Positions 1 through 8,345 of a stretch of DNA of 52,435 nucleotides are shown here, one piece after another (the first letter of the stretch is position 1; every line of letters begins with the position of its first letter). Source of the DNA: Vibrio brasiliensis LMG 20546 (GTDB taxonomy: Bacteria > Pseudomonadota > Gammaproteobacteria > Enterobacterales > Vibrionaceae); NCBI RefSeq assembly GCF_000189255.1, contig NZ_AEVS01000115.1, positions 1 through 52,435 on the forward strand. The letters are read 5' to 3'. The notes beneath the pieces were generated by a model. The model worked only from the letters and a program-made list of their open reading frames with translations, was not told where the DNA came from and ran no database searches. The position numbers and the translations under genes are program-made.

Positions 1-4
1 AAAG

Positions 5-32
5 AAACCAGCTCATTGAGCTGGTTTTTTTT
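5..32 (+). terminator. Rho-independent terminator at window edge
   Basis: A hairpin with arms AACCAGCTC and GAGCTGGTT is followed by a run of eight T on the plus strand. It would end a rightward gene lying outside the window. The left flank has only a short A run, so leftward use is less likely. Confidence 0.75.
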
Positions 33-85
33 CGCCTCAACATAACTCACTGACATACTATTTCTCTATCTATCTGATGCTAAAA

Positions 86-111
86 CAAAAAAAGCCCCGT
101 CACTGCGGGGC
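86..111 (-). terminator. Terminator of the tre operon
   Basis: The arms GCCCCG and CGGGGC enclose a short loop. On the minus strand the hairpin is followed by a run of T. It lies about 50 bp past the treC stop, so it ends the leftward treBC message. Confidence 0.85.
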
Positions 112-159
112 AAGTACCAGAGCGGGTGAGCTCTGGTGAAGCAAACACTATAGGGGGTG

Positions 160-1842
160 TTAGCTTTCTAAAAGAATAATGCGTGTCTCGTATGGTCTAA
201 GTAGCTGTTCTCGACTCACCTGTTGCTCTAAATCAGCATAGTTACCTAACACATATCTGGCTTTGGATACATCAAAGCTATCCGGCAAGCGACATTGCGT
301 ATCTTGACCATAGTAGTTGTTCAGACAGATCAATGTCTGAGCTTGAGATTGACGCTGGTAACCAAACACTGCGTCATGATGTGGATAAAGATCAAGGTAA
401 GTGCCTGTGGTTATTACCTCCAACTCTTTACGCAATTCAATCAGTTTTTGATAGAAGTAAAATACAGAGTTTTCGTCATCTAATGCAGATTTTGCATTCA
501 CTTCACGGTAGTTAGCTGCAACTTCGAGCCAAGGTTCACTTTTCGAGAACCCTGCATACGTATCCTCATTCCACTGCATAGGAGTGCGCGAGTTATCGCG
601 AGATTTTTGCGCTAAGATGGCCATCATCTCATCATGTGCGACACCTTGTTGGTTAACCATAATGTCGTACATATTAGTGCTCTCGACATCACGGTATTGC
701 TCTATCCTGGTGTAACCTGGGTTTGTCATACCAAACTCTTCCCCCTGATAGATATAAGGTGTGCCCTGCATCATATGTATTGATGCTCCAAGCATTTTTG
801 CTGACTCGAGGCGATACTCCTGATCATTACCCAAACGGCTAACGACACGAGGCTGATCATGGTTACACCAGAACAGAGCTCCCCACCCTTTGCCATTAAG
901 ACCGGTTTGCCAGTGGTTGAAAATCTGCTTGAGCTGAATAAAGTCAAACGGCGCCTTGGTCCACTTCTCACCATTGGGATAATCCGCTTTTAAGTGGTGA
1001 AAATTAAACACCATCGACAACTCTTTATTATCAAGCGAAGAGTACTGCTGACAATGGTCAAGGGTAGTCGAAGACATCTCTCCTACAGTGACACTGCCGT
1101 ACTTTTGGAATACTGCGCTGCTGATTTCTTGGAGGTATTCGTGAACACGCGGACCATCGGTATAGAAGCGTCGTCCATCACCAATATCGTCATTGGGAAA
1201 GTCTTGCTGCTTAGAGATCAGGTTAATCACATCCAGACGGAAACCATCTACCCCTTTTTCAGCCCAATAGCTGATGACCTCTTTAACTTCAGCGCGAACC
1301 TGAGGGTTTTCCCAGTTAAGGTCTGCTTGCTGTTTAGCAAACAAATGCAGGAAGTATTGACCTGTATCTTCATCCAACTCCCAGGCACTGCCACCGAACT
1401 TTGACTGCCAGTTGTTTGGACGTTCTCCGTCGACCGAGTCACGCCAAATGTAGTAATCGCGATACGGGCTGTTCTTGTCGCCTAGCGCAGACTGGAACCA
1501 ATGATGCTCTGTTGAAGTATGATTAACCACGATATCCATAATAATACGGATACCACGTTGATGTGCTTTTTCAAGCAACTGCTCAAAGTCAGCCATGGTG
1601 CCGAAATCTGGATTAATCGCGTAGTAATCTGAGATATCGTAGCCGTTATCTATCATCGGAGATTGGTAGACAGGGGTTAACCAAATAGCGTCAATACCTA
1701 ACAGTTTGAGATAATCGAGCTTAGAAATAATGCCTTGTATATCACCAGTCCCTTTACTGCCGCTATCACAAAAGCTTTTTGGGTAAATCTGATAGATGGA
1801 AGCGGTCTTCCACCAATTTGCATCATTAGCGATTGTTGTCAT
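160..1842 (-). CDS. treC: Trehalose-6-phosphate hydrolase (alpha,alpha-phosphotrehalase)
   Basis: This cytoplasmic GH13 enzyme splits trehalose 6-phosphate, the product of TreB transport, into glucose and glucose 6-phosphate. The 560-residue product has the family's N-terminal WWK..SIYQIYPKSF strand and a complete catalytic set: nucleophile Asp204 (GFRLDV), acid/base Glu255 (VGEMS) and Asp329 (NHDQPR). E. coli TreC has 551 residues. I chose the ATG at 1842 over an in-frame GTG at 1854, because AGTGAG sits about seven bases before the ATG and the GTG lacks a good site. It follows treB by 77 bp and is presumably co-transcribed under TreR. Oligo-1,6-glucosidases are related, but the treB neighbour settles the assignment. 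Confidence 0.96.
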   Translation of the reverse strand: MTTIANDANWWKTASIYQIYPKSFCDSGSKGTGDIQGIISKLDYLKLLGIDAIWLTPVYQSPMIDNGYDISDYYAINPDFGTMADFEQLLEKAHQRGIRIIMDIVVNHTSTEHHWFQSALGDKNSPYRDYYIWRDSVDGERPNNWQSKFGGSAWELDEDTGQYFLHLFAKQQADLNWENPQVRAEVKEVISYWAEKGVDGFRLDVINLISKQQDFPNDDIGDGRRFYTDGPRVHEYLQEISSAVFQKYGSVTVGEMSSTTLDHCQQYSSLDNKELSMVFNFHHLKADYPNGEKWTKAPFDFIQLKQIFNHWQTGLNGKGWGALFWCNHDQPRVVSRLGNDQEYRLESAKMLGASIHMMQGTPYIYQGEEFGMTNPGYTRIEQYRDVESTNMYDIMVNQQGVAHDEMMAILAQKSRDNSRTPMQWNEDTYAGFSKSEPWLEVAANYREVNAKSALDDENSVFYFYQKLIELRKELEVITTGTYLDLYPHHDAVFGYQRQSQAQTLICLNNYYGQDTQCRLPDSFDVSKARYVLGNYADLEQQVSREQLLRPYETRIILLES

Positions 1843-1919
1843 TTCTAAACTCACTTACCAATAAGAAAAATCTTTGAAAAGAGGAGCGACGAATGCCGCT
1901 CCTAAATAATGTCGTTGTA

Positions 1920-3344
1920 TTAAGCGTTTGCAGGCTCTAGCTCGCCTTTGCTCTGTGCGCGCTTGTAGAAGAAAAGAGTCAATGCTGCAGGTAGTGCGAT
2001 TGCCACCAGCATCGCAATAGCATAGATACCCCAGAATTGTGGTTGAATAGATAAGATGCCCGGCAGACCACCAACACCGATACCATTTGCCATAACCCCA
2101 GCACTACCACAGATTGCCGCAGCAACAGCACTACCGATCATTGCGCTTAGCATAGGGAACTTGTACTTAAGGTTAATACCGTACATCGCAGGCTCGGTAA
2201 CACCCAGATAGGCTGAGATTGCTGCTGGTACAGAGATATCACGCTCGCCATGCTTTTTACTGATGATAATGATACCGACAACAGCTGACGCCTGAGCAAT
2301 GTTTGATAGAGCAATCAGAGGCCAGATTGGTGTACCACCAAGGTCTTGCATTAATTGCAGGTCAACAGCGTTAGTGGTGTGGTGAATACCTGTAATAACC
2401 AGAGGTGCGTAAAGGAAACCAAACACCATTGAGCCAATCACCGCAAAATCACCTGTCATTGCCGCTTTAGCTGCGAATGCCACACCATCACCCAATACGC
2501 GACCAAATGGACCGATTAGAGAGTGCGCCAGAACGACAGAGACAATGATAGAAACAAAGGGTACGACAACCAGATAGAGGTAAGAAGGGACGATTCGCTT
2601 CAGATTGGTTTCAATAAACGCCAGTGCTATACCCGCTAACATTGCCGGGATCACCTGCGCCTGATAACCGACTTTTTCAATCGCAAACAAGCCGAAATCC
2701 CACACTTCAGGTACCTGTTTACCGATCAAATACGCATTCATTAGCTGTGGTGAAACCAAGGTCACACCCAGAGTAATACCCAGGATTGGCGTTCCACCAA
2801 GCTTTTTAACTGTCGACCAACAGACACCAACCGGTAGGAAGAAGAAGATCGCTTCACCAATTAACCATAGGAAGCTATGTACCGTTGCCCAGAACTGGCT
2901 GATTTCAGTGAGCGACTGGCCATCAAACATTTTGATGTCGCCGATAACATTACGAAAGCCCAGAATCAGACCACCAGTAATGATCGCAGGAAGCAGTGGT
3001 ACAAAGATTTCAGCAAGATGGGAAATACCACGTTCCAGGATATTCATATTCTGACGAGCGGCTTGTTTTGCTTCATCCTTCGATGCTTCGCTCTTACCTG
3101 ATAACTCGATCAGCACTTTGTATACTTCATCGACTTCTGTGCCAATGACTACCTGAAACTGACCGGCATTAGTAAAGCACCCTTTGACGAGTGATAACTC
3201 TTCCAACGCCTTCTCATCAGCCTTGCTGGTATCATTTAGTACAAAACGAAGGCGAGTCAGACAGTGACTTACACTGGCGATATTATCTCGTCCACCGACT
3301 CGTTCAATCAGACGCTCAACTTCTTGTTTCGCTATCTTACTCAT
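1920..3344 (-). CDS. treB: PTS trehalose-specific EIIBC component
   Basis: This inner-membrane permease imports trehalose and phosphorylates it to trehalose 6-phosphate. The 474-residue product starts with an EIIB domain carrying the phospho-accepting Cys28 (SVSHCLTRLRF), then a linker and a multi-spanning EIIC domain from about residue 105 to the end. It has no EIIA domain, so it should borrow EIIA-Glc (Crr), as E. coli TreB does. I chose the ATG at 3344 because the spacing from a GGGTGG site is good and the protein then begins MSKI like the E. coli one. In-frame ATGs at 3350 and upstream (to 3377) would lengthen it. Two TreR-like operators and a promoter lie upstream. Confidence 0.96.
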   Translation of the reverse strand: MSKIAKQEVERLIERVGGRDNIASVSHCLTRLRFVLNDTSKADEKALEELSLVKGCFTNAGQFQVVIGTEVDEVYKVLIELSGKSEASKDEAKQAARQNMNILERGISHLAEIFVPLLPAIITGGLILGFRNVIGDIKMFDGQSLTEISQFWATVHSFLWLIGEAIFFFLPVGVCWSTVKKLGGTPILGITLGVTLVSPQLMNAYLIGKQVPEVWDFGLFAIEKVGYQAQVIPAMLAGIALAFIETNLKRIVPSYLYLVVVPFVSIIVSVVLAHSLIGPFGRVLGDGVAFAAKAAMTGDFAVIGSMVFGFLYAPLVITGIHHTTNAVDLQLMQDLGGTPIWPLIALSNIAQASAVVGIIIISKKHGERDISVPAAISAYLGVTEPAMYGINLKYKFPMLSAMIGSAVAAAICGSAGVMANGIGVGGLPGILSIQPQFWGIYAIAMLVAIALPAALTLFFYKRAQSKGELEPANA

Positions 3345-3426
3345 ATCCATGTCCACCCTAATTGGATTCTCATTCATCTGTTGTCAAAAACTTTGACGTT
3401 CAAACTGACTAGGCTTTTTTATATTT

Positions 3427-3442
3427 ATGGGAATGTTCCCAT
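3427..3442. promoter_or_regulatory. TreR-type operator O1 (promoter-proximal)
   Basis: ATGGGAATGTTCCCAT is a near-perfect palindrome matching the GGGAAC-GTTCCC form of known TreR operators. It starts about two bases past the predicted treB transcription start, where bound repressor would block initiation. The repressor is presumably the TreR encoded just upstream. Confidence 0.8.
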
Positions 3443-3450
3443 TCGTGCTT

Positions 3451-3479
3451 ATTATATTGTCAGATCTATCTCAAGAGAA
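3451..3479 (-). promoter_or_regulatory. Predicted treBC promoter
   Basis: On the minus strand a perfect -10 TATAAT occupies 3456-3451. A poor -35 (TTCTCT, 3479-3474) lies 17 bp upstream. A strong -10 with a weak -35 suits activator dependence, in keeping with the upstream CRP-like site. The predicted start is near 3444. Confidence 0.55.
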
Positions 3480-3481
3480 AA

Positions 3482-3497
3482 ATGGGAACAGTCCCAT
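3482..3497. promoter_or_regulatory. TreR-type operator O2 (upstream)
   Basis: ATGGGAACAGTCCCAT is a second palindrome of the same family as O1. It lies just upstream of the -35 and 55 bp centre to centre from O1, close to five helical turns, so looping between the two is possible. Confidence 0.72.
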
Positions 3498-3499
3498 AA

Positions 3500-3515
3500 A
3501 TTGAATGAGATCACA
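3500..3515. promoter_or_regulatory. Possible CRP site upstream of treB
   Basis: ATTGAATGAGATCACA has a perfect TCACA half-site and 3 of 5 matches in the other half. Its centre is about 63 bp upstream of the predicted start, near the usual class I CRP position. E. coli treB is CRP-activated. The site is an inference from position plus an 8/10 match. Confidence 0.45.
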
Positions 3516-3547
3516 GTATAATTTTAAAACACTTTGAAAATAATGGC

Positions 3548-4495
3548 TTAGATTAACACTGGCTGCTGAGTGATATGGACCTGTGAAATCTCACCATTAA
3601 CTTGTGAAATCAGAAGGTTAGCAGCCCTTTGCCCTGCCTGAGCATAGCCAGGGTCAATACTGAATACTTTAGGGAAAAGGAAAGAGAGTAGTTCATTGCC
3701 CCCCACACCGGTGACGATAATGTCTTCGCGATCTAACTCCTGAAGACGTTTGATAACTCCCAAGGCTAAAGTATCACTGGCACAGACAATCGCATCAGTG
3801 CGCTCACGCAGCACTTTGTCGACCAGTTGGTAGGCACTTTCATGGTGTAAGTGACCAGTTTGATAGTTGGGCTCAATTTGTTGTTCATGACACCAGTTTA
3901 AATAAGCCTCCAGGCGGACTTTACCCGTCGTTTTGTCACTCGGGTCAACGCCAATGAAAGCGATATTACTCACCTTTTGTGAGTTAAGGTGTTCCAAGGC
4001 CTGCACTATCACGCCAGTGTTATCGTAGTTAATCGACGATACTACATCGGTATCCATCGCGATCACCACCGAGCGATTGTGCCAACTTGCCAGCTTTGAA
4101 ATATCAAAATCACTAAAACCAAATACGATAACACCATCGACATTGCGCTTTTTCAGAACGTCGAGATGTTCATTGGTTTTTTCACGGTCAAACTGACTCT
4201 CCATGATCACGACATCATAGCCCGCGGCATACAGGGTATTGAGCATGCTCCCCACCGCTTTATTTTCTGAGGGAGAATCAAGACGGGAGATAATCACACC
4301 AACCACTTTCTGACTGCCACCACGCATTGCCTGAGCCGATTTAGATGGTACATAACCAGACTCCTGGATCACCTGCTCCACTTTGGCACGAGTTTCCGGC
4401 TTAACCTTGGGATCATTGGTTAATACACGAGACACTGTTGACTTACCAACGCCAGACAGTTTTGCGATATCAAGAATGGTTAACTTTTTGCTCAT
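3548..4495 (-). CDS. treR: Trehalose operon repressor, LacI family
   Basis: This transcriptional repressor of trehalose genes responds to trehalose 6-phosphate in E. coli. The product has 315 residues, the same length as E. coli TreR. An N-terminal LacI-type helix-turn-helix (about residues 5-25, LTILDIAKLSGVGKSTVSRVL) and hinge (VIQESGYVPSKSAQAMR) are followed by a periplasmic-binding-protein-like effector domain from about residue 60. It is read in the same direction as treB with 203 bp between them, which hold the operators, so it probably has its own promoter. The start is the ATG at 4495. Confidence 0.94.
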   Translation of the reverse strand: MSKKLTILDIAKLSGVGKSTVSRVLTNDPKVKPETRAKVEQVIQESGYVPSKSAQAMRGGSQKVVGVIISRLDSPSENKAVGSMLNTLYAAGYDVVIMESQFDREKTNEHLDVLKKRNVDGVIVFGFSDFDISKLASWHNRSVVIAMDTDVVSSINYDNTGVIVQALEHLNSQKVSNIAFIGVDPSDKTTGKVRLEAYLNWCHEQQIEPNYQTGHLHHESAYQLVDKVLRERTDAIVCASDTLALGVIKRLQELDREDIIVTGVGGNELLSFLFPKVFSIDPGYAQAGQRAANLLISQVNGEISQVHITQQPVLI

Positions 4496-4523
4496 AGATT
4501 ATTGGGTCTAGTGGTTCAACGTT

Positions 4524-4548
4524 AAAAGGAGGCTTGCGCCTCCTTAAA
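4524..4548 (-). terminator. Hairpin between the lipoprotein gene and treR
   Basis: The arms AAGGAGGC and GCCTCCTT enclose a four-base loop, with AT-rich flanks on the minus strand. It lies just past the stop of the small lipoprotein gene and before treR, so it probably separates the two units. Confidence 0.6.
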
Positions 4549-4563
4549 GCTATCCTGACAGAG

Positions 4564-4908
4564 TTATTGGCTGATGCAGTTTTTATACACTACACGCCCT
4601 AGCTCAAGACGGGCTTCTTTGCCTTTGGTATAAAGTGTCACAGGGTTTAGAGTCTGTGCGGTACCGTCGTCAAGAATATACTTAGTACCAGAACCCGAAG
4701 GAACTTGTACCAGACGGTAATCATGTTCAGGCAACCTTAACAGAGCCAGGGGCTCATTGGGCATAAATGCCACTTTAAAGGTTTTATCTGCACTGCACTG
4801 ATAAAACGTAAAGTCACCTTGATAGGCACTGTCACGCTCTACTGCATTATATGAACAAGCCGTTAAGCCGAGTCCAATTATGGTCGTGAGTAACAATCGA
4901 AATGTCAT
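4564..4908 (-). CDS. Small lipoprotein of unknown function
   Basis: I do not recognise a named family. The 114-residue product begins with a typical lipoprotein signal (MTFRLLLTTIIGLGLTAC, lipobox LTAC with Cys18). The mature part is about 97 residues with two further cysteines (QCSADK and the C-terminal YKNCISQ) that could form a disulfide. The layout resembles MliC/C-type-lysozyme-inhibitor-like lipoproteins (an early Cys, YxLxxxxSGSGxKY, a late Cys), but this is only a resemblance. I chose the ATG at 4908 because GGAGGG precedes it at ideal spacing; an in-frame GTG at 4920 overlaps that site. It lies 45 bp downstream of gmhB on the same strand and may be co-transcribed with it. Confidence 0.75.
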   Translation of the reverse strand: MTFRLLLTTIIGLGLTACSYNAVERDSAYQGDFTFYQCSADKTFKVAFMPNEPLALLRLPEHDYRLVQVPSGSGTKYILDDGTAQTLNPVTLYTKGKEARLELGRVVYKNCISQ

Positions 4909-4953
4909 GATTCCCTCCACACAAGTTCAGCTACGCAGGCAGCCCAAGCTTAA

Positions 4954-5505
4954 TTACTGCGCGAGATATTCCGGCACTTGCTTGATGCTATCTAGCACCA
5001 CTGTCGCCAGTTGCTGACCTTTTTCCGTTACTGGCTTACCAGTACGGACAAGGATTTTAGTACCGACACCAGCCGCTTCGGCCGCCATCATATCTTCAGC
5101 TTTATCACCAACCATCACAGAGTTGGCCATATCAATTTTCAAAAAGTCACGAGCAGAGATAAACATCCCCGGCTTTGGCTTACGACAGTCACAATCTTCT
5201 TTATATTTACCCTGACCGTGCTCGGCATGGTGCGGACAGTAATAGATACCATCTAGCTCAACACCATTATCCACGAAGTTCCAATCCATCCATTGAGTCA
5301 GGGATAAAAAGCGATCTTCACTGAACATGCCACGCGCAATACCAGACTGGTTGGTCACCAGAACTAGCTGATACCCCATCTCTTTGAGCTTCTTCGTCGC
5401 CTCAAAAACGCCATCAATGAACTCAAAATCGTGTTCGTCATGCACATAGCCGTGATCGACGTTGATTACGCCATCTCGGTCTAGAAAGACTGCAGGTTTT
5501 GCCAA
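4954..5505 (-). CDS. gmhB: D-glycero-beta-D-manno-heptose-1,7-bisphosphate 7-phosphatase
   Basis: This HAD-superfamily phosphatase removes the 7-phosphate in ADP-heptose synthesis for the LPS core. The 183-residue product carries the DxD motif near its start ([11 protein letters not shown], Asp9 and Asp11) and the GmhB zinc loop C-x-H...C-D-C (CPHHAEHG...EDCDCRKP). Motif [10 protein letters not shown] lies late. I chose a TTG start at 5505: GAGAAG lies about six bases upstream and the protein then begins [12 protein letters not shown], like its homologues. Reading back to 5568 would add 21 residues with no family counterpart. The pathway partner gmhA is at 15569. The gene is divergent from metN. 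Confidence 0.92.
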   Translation of the reverse strand: MAKPAVFLDRDGVINVDHGYVHDEHDFEFIDGVFEATKKLKEMGYQLVLVTNQSGIARGMFSEDRFLSLTQWMDWNFVDNGVELDGIYYCPHHAEHGQGKYKEDCDCRKPKPGMFISARDFLKIDMANSVMVGDKAEDMMAAEAAGVGTKILVRTGKPVTEKGQQLATVVLDSIKQVPEYLAQ

Positions 5506-5597
5506 AATATGCTTCTCGTTTTTACTTTGATTAATAAGAATTATTGCACGCTTTATTTCTTTCATCACTATCTAATTACTAATCGTTTGGCCAAAAA

Positions 5598-5629
5598 ATA
5601 CGTTTAGACGTCTAGACGTAAAAATATCT
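5598..5629. promoter_or_regulatory. Tandem MetJ boxes upstream of metNIQ
   Basis: Four contiguous 8-mers fit the MetJ box AGACGTCT: ATACGTTT (6/8), AGACGTCT (8/8, 5606-5613), AGACGTAA (6/8) and AAATATCT (5/8). Tandem imperfect met boxes are the normal MetJ operator. They abut a TTGACA at 5631-5636 that could be the metN -35, so MetJ with S-adenosylmethionine would block the promoter. Confidence 0.85.
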
Positions 5630-5630
5630 A

Positions 5631-5660
5631 TTGACACAAATCACGCAAAGCCATAGCATC
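5631..5660 (+). promoter_or_regulatory. Predicted metNIQ promoter
   Basis: A perfect -35 TTGACA lies at 5631-5636. The best -10 is weak: TAGCAT at 5655-5660 (4/6) with 18 bp spacing. The promoter sits immediately next to the met boxes. Confidence 0.5.
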
Positions 5661-5728
5661 CTCTAGTAAATGAGATGTAGCTCAAAATATTCTTCTGCTG
5701 CTCATCCAATCTGATAGTGGGTTTCTCG

Positions 5729-6763
5729 ATGATTGAAATTAATCAAGTAAACAAGGTTTTCTACCAAGGCACTAAGGAAATTCATGCCTTGAGAGAGATT
5801 AACCTTCATATTCCTCAGGGAACAATCTTTGGTGTTATTGGCTCATCAGGAGCAGGGAAAAGTACGCTTATTCGTTGTGTAAACATGTTAGAAGCACCAA
5901 CTACGGGCTCAATCGTGGTTGATGGTGTCGACCTCACTAAGCTGTCTAAATCTGAGCTAAGTGAAGCACGTCGTAACATCGGTATGATCTTCCAGCATTT
6001 TAACCTGCTCTCTTCACGCAGCGTGTTTGACAACGTCGCGCTCCCTTTAGAACTGGCCGGTAAAGACAAAGCACATATCACGCAAAAAGTGACTGAGCTG
6101 CTTAAATTAGTCGGTCTGGAAGATAAGCATGAAAGCTACCCAGCAAACCTGAGTGGTGGTCAAAAGCAGCGTGTTGCCATTGCTCGCGCACTCGCTTGTG
6201 ACCCGAAAGTTCTGCTTTGTGACGAAGCGACCAGTGCTCTCGATCCAGCAACAACTCAATCGATTCTTGAGCTGCTGAAAGAGATTAATCGCAAGCTAAG
6301 CATCACTATCCTACTGATCACTCATGAGATGGATGTAGTGAAAAGCATCTGTCACGAAGTGGCGATCATTGGTGGCGGTGAACTGGTAGAGAAAGGTACG
6401 GTTGGCGAGATCTTCGCTCACCCGAAAACAGAACTTGCTCATCAGTTTATTCGTTCAACGCTGGATCTCTCTATTCCGGAAGATTATCAGGCTCGTCTGC
6501 AACAAACGCGTGTTGAAAACAGCTACCCGTTAGTGCGCCTGGAATTTACTGGTGCGACAGTGGACGCCCCTTTAATGAGCCAGATTGCGCGTAAGTTTAA
6601 TATTGATGTCAGCATCTTGAGCTCTGACCTTGATTACGCCGGTGGTGTTAAGTTTGGCATGATGGTCGCGGAACTGTTTGGTAATGAACAAGACGATAAT
6701 GCTGCCATTGAGTTCCTACGTGAACACAACGTAAAAGTAGAGGTACTGGGTTATGTCCTTTAA
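5729..6763 (+). CDS. metN: Methionine ABC transporter ATP-binding protein
   Basis: This ATPase drives the MetNIQ importer for D- and L-methionine. The 344-residue product has Walker [10 protein letters not shown] (residues 38-46), Q-loop FQHFNLLSS, signature LSGGQKQR and Walker [15 protein letters not shown]-terminal NIL domain (about 265-340) senses methionine in the E. coli enzyme. E. coli MetN has 343 residues. I chose the ATG at 5729, giving [11 protein letters not shown]; an in-frame GTG four codons upstream (5717) is less likely. metI overlaps its end by 11 bp, which indicates translational coupling. The upstream region carries met boxes. Confidence 0.97.
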   Translation: MIEINQVNKVFYQGTKEIHALREINLHIPQGTIFGVIGSSGAGKSTLIRCVNMLEAPTTGSIVVDGVDLTKLSKSELSEARRNIGMIFQHFNLLSSRSVFDNVALPLELAGKDKAHITQKVTELLKLVGLEDKHESYPANLSGGQKQRVAIARALACDPKVLLCDEATSALDPATTQSILELLKEINRKLSITILLITHEMDVVKSICHEVAIIGGGELVEKGTVGEIFAHPKTELAHQFIRSTLDLSIPEDYQARLQQTRVENSYPLVRLEFTGATVDAPLMSQIARKFNIDVSILSSDLDYAGGVKFGMMVAELFGNEQDDNAAIEFLREHNVKVEVLGYVL

Positions 6764-7430
6764 TGAAATTTCACAGTGGCTGAACTTAAACAGCAATCTG
6801 CTGATTGGCGCAACATTAGAGACACTCTACATGGTTGCCGTAGCAGGTATCGTAGGCTTTGCAGTCGGTATCCCACTCGGCGTTATTCTGCACACCAGTA
6901 AGAAAGGTGGCTTACTAGAAAACACTAAGCTCAACAGTGTACTAGGCGCTATTGTTAACGTTGGTCGTTCAGTGCCATTTCTTGTATTGATGGTTGCCAT
7001 TATTCCAGTAACCAAGCTGTTGGTCGGCACCTTTATCGGTACAACGGCAGCGATTGTGCCTCTGACGATTGGTGCGATTCCATTTGTTGCCCGCCTTATC
7101 GAAGGTGCTTTACTAGAAGTACCGACAGGTCTGGTTGAAGCCGCGCAATCAATGGGGGCGACACCAATGCAGATTATCTCTAAGGTACTGCTACCTGAAG
7201 CAATGCCAACAATCGTCAACTCAGTAACCATCACGCTAGTAACGCTCGTTAGCTACTCGGCAATGGCAGGTACTGTTGGGGGCGGTGGTCTGGGTGACGT
7301 TGCAATCCGCTACGGTTTCCACCGCTACGACGTAGTGATCATGGCTGTCACTGTCGTGATGCTCATCGTACTGGTACAAATTATTCAATCTATTGGTGAC
7401 GCGATTGTCCGTCGTGTAGATCACCGCTAA
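6753..7430 (+). CDS. metI: Methionine ABC transporter permease
   Basis: This is the inner-membrane channel subunit of MetNIQ. The 225-residue product has about five membrane segments and the binding-protein-dependent permease EAA loop ([16 protein letters not shown]) at about residues 130-145, which contacts MetN. It starts inside the metN end (11 bp overlap), and metQ follows after 47 bp, so the three form one operon. Confidence 0.96.
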   Translation: MSFNEISQWLNLNSNLLIGATLETLYMVAVAGIVGFAVGIPLGVILHTSKKGGLLENTKLNSVLGAIVNVGRSVPFLVLMVAIIPVTKLLVGTFIGTTAAIVPLTIGAIPFVARLIEGALLEVPTGLVEAAQSMGATPMQIISKVLLPEAMPTIVNSVTITLVTLVSYSAMAGTVGGGGLGDVAIRYGFHRYDVVIMAVTVVMLIVLVQIIQSIGDAIVRRVDHR

Positions 7431-7477
7431 TAACAAATTAAACATTAATCACAGATTTTATTTATAAGGAGATAGTG

Positions 7478-8287
7478 ATGAAATTCAGTCTTAAAGGTAT
7501 TTTGGCTATCGCAGCAGCAGCGTCTGCACTGGTTCTTTCAGGTTGTGGCGAAAAAGAAGTCGACACTAGCAAGATCAAAGTTGGCGTAATGGCAGGTGCT
7601 GAAGCACAGGTTGCTGAAGTAGCAGCAAAAGTGGCTAAAGAGAAATTCGGCCTGGATGTTGAGCTGGTCACTTTCACTGACTACGTAACGCCAAACGCAG
7701 CACTGGATGATGGTTCAATCGATATCAACGCATTCCAACACAAGCCATACCTTGATCAACAAGTTACGGATCGCGGTTACAAACTGACTATTGCTGGTAA
7801 CACTTTCGTTTACCCAATCGCAGGTTACTCTAAGCAAGTAAAATCTGTTGATGAGATCCAAGACGGTGCACGCATCGCAGTACCAAACGATCCAACTAAC
7901 CTAGGTCGTTCACTGCTTCTTCTTGAGCAACAAGGTCTGCTAAAACTGCGTGAAAACGTTGGTCTACTGGCAACGGTACGCGATATCGTTGAGAACCCGA
8001 AAAACATCACTATTGTAGAACTTGATGCAGCTCAGTTGCCTCGTTCACTTGATGATGTTGCTCTTTCAGTAATCAACACGACTTACGCAAGCTCAATCGA
8101 CCTGACTCCACAAAAAGATGGTGTTTTCGTTGAAGATAAAGAGTCTCCATACGTAAACCTGATTGTTGCGCGTGAAGACAACGTACAAGCTGAAAACGTG
8201 CAGAACTTTGTTAAGTCTTACCAGACTGAAGAAGTTTACACAGCAGCATCAGACATCTTCAAAGGTGGCGTGGTTAAAGGCTGGTAA
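7478..8287 (+). CDS. metQ: Methionine-binding lipoprotein
   Basis: This periplasm-facing lipoprotein of the NlpA/MetQ family delivers methionine to MetNI. The 269-residue product has a lipoprotein signal ending LVLSGC (Cys23), then the family core beginning KIKVGVMAGAEAQVAEVAAKVAKEK, with later motifs FQHKPYLDQ and VPNDPTNLGRSLLLLE. AAGGAG at 7466-7471 lies six bases before the ATG at 7478; the in-frame GTG at 7475 is too close to it. It is the last gene of metNIQ and is followed by a strong terminator. Confidence 0.96.
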   Translation: MKFSLKGILAIAAAASALVLSGCGEKEVDTSKIKVGVMAGAEAQVAEVAAKVAKEKFGLDVELVTFTDYVTPNAALDDGSIDINAFQHKPYLDQQVTDRGYKLTIAGNTFVYPIAGYSKQVKSVDEIQDGARIAVPNDPTNLGRSLLLLEQQGLLKLRENVGLLATVRDIVENPKNITIVELDAAQLPRSLDDVALSVINTTYASSIDLTPQKDGVFVEDKESPYVNLIVAREDNVQAENVQNFVKSYQTEEVYTAASDIFKGGVVKGW

Positions 8288-8312
8288 TCACTCACTAGCG
8301 AAAACAAACAAT

Positions 8313-8345
8313 AAGGGCTGACATGATACGTCAGCCCTTTTCTTT
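8313..8345. terminator. Bidirectional terminator, metQ / binding-protein gene
   Basis: The arms GGGCTGAC and GTCAGCCC enclose ATGATAC, with TTTTCTTTT to the right and an A-rich stretch to the left. It ends metQ. Its right arm also encodes the last codons and stop of the convergent gene, so the two transcripts share it. Confidence 0.88.

Noticed and set aside
994-1404. 136-codon plus-strand frame opposite treC
   Set aside because: It lies fully antisense to a well-conserved gene with intact catalytic motifs and has no family features.
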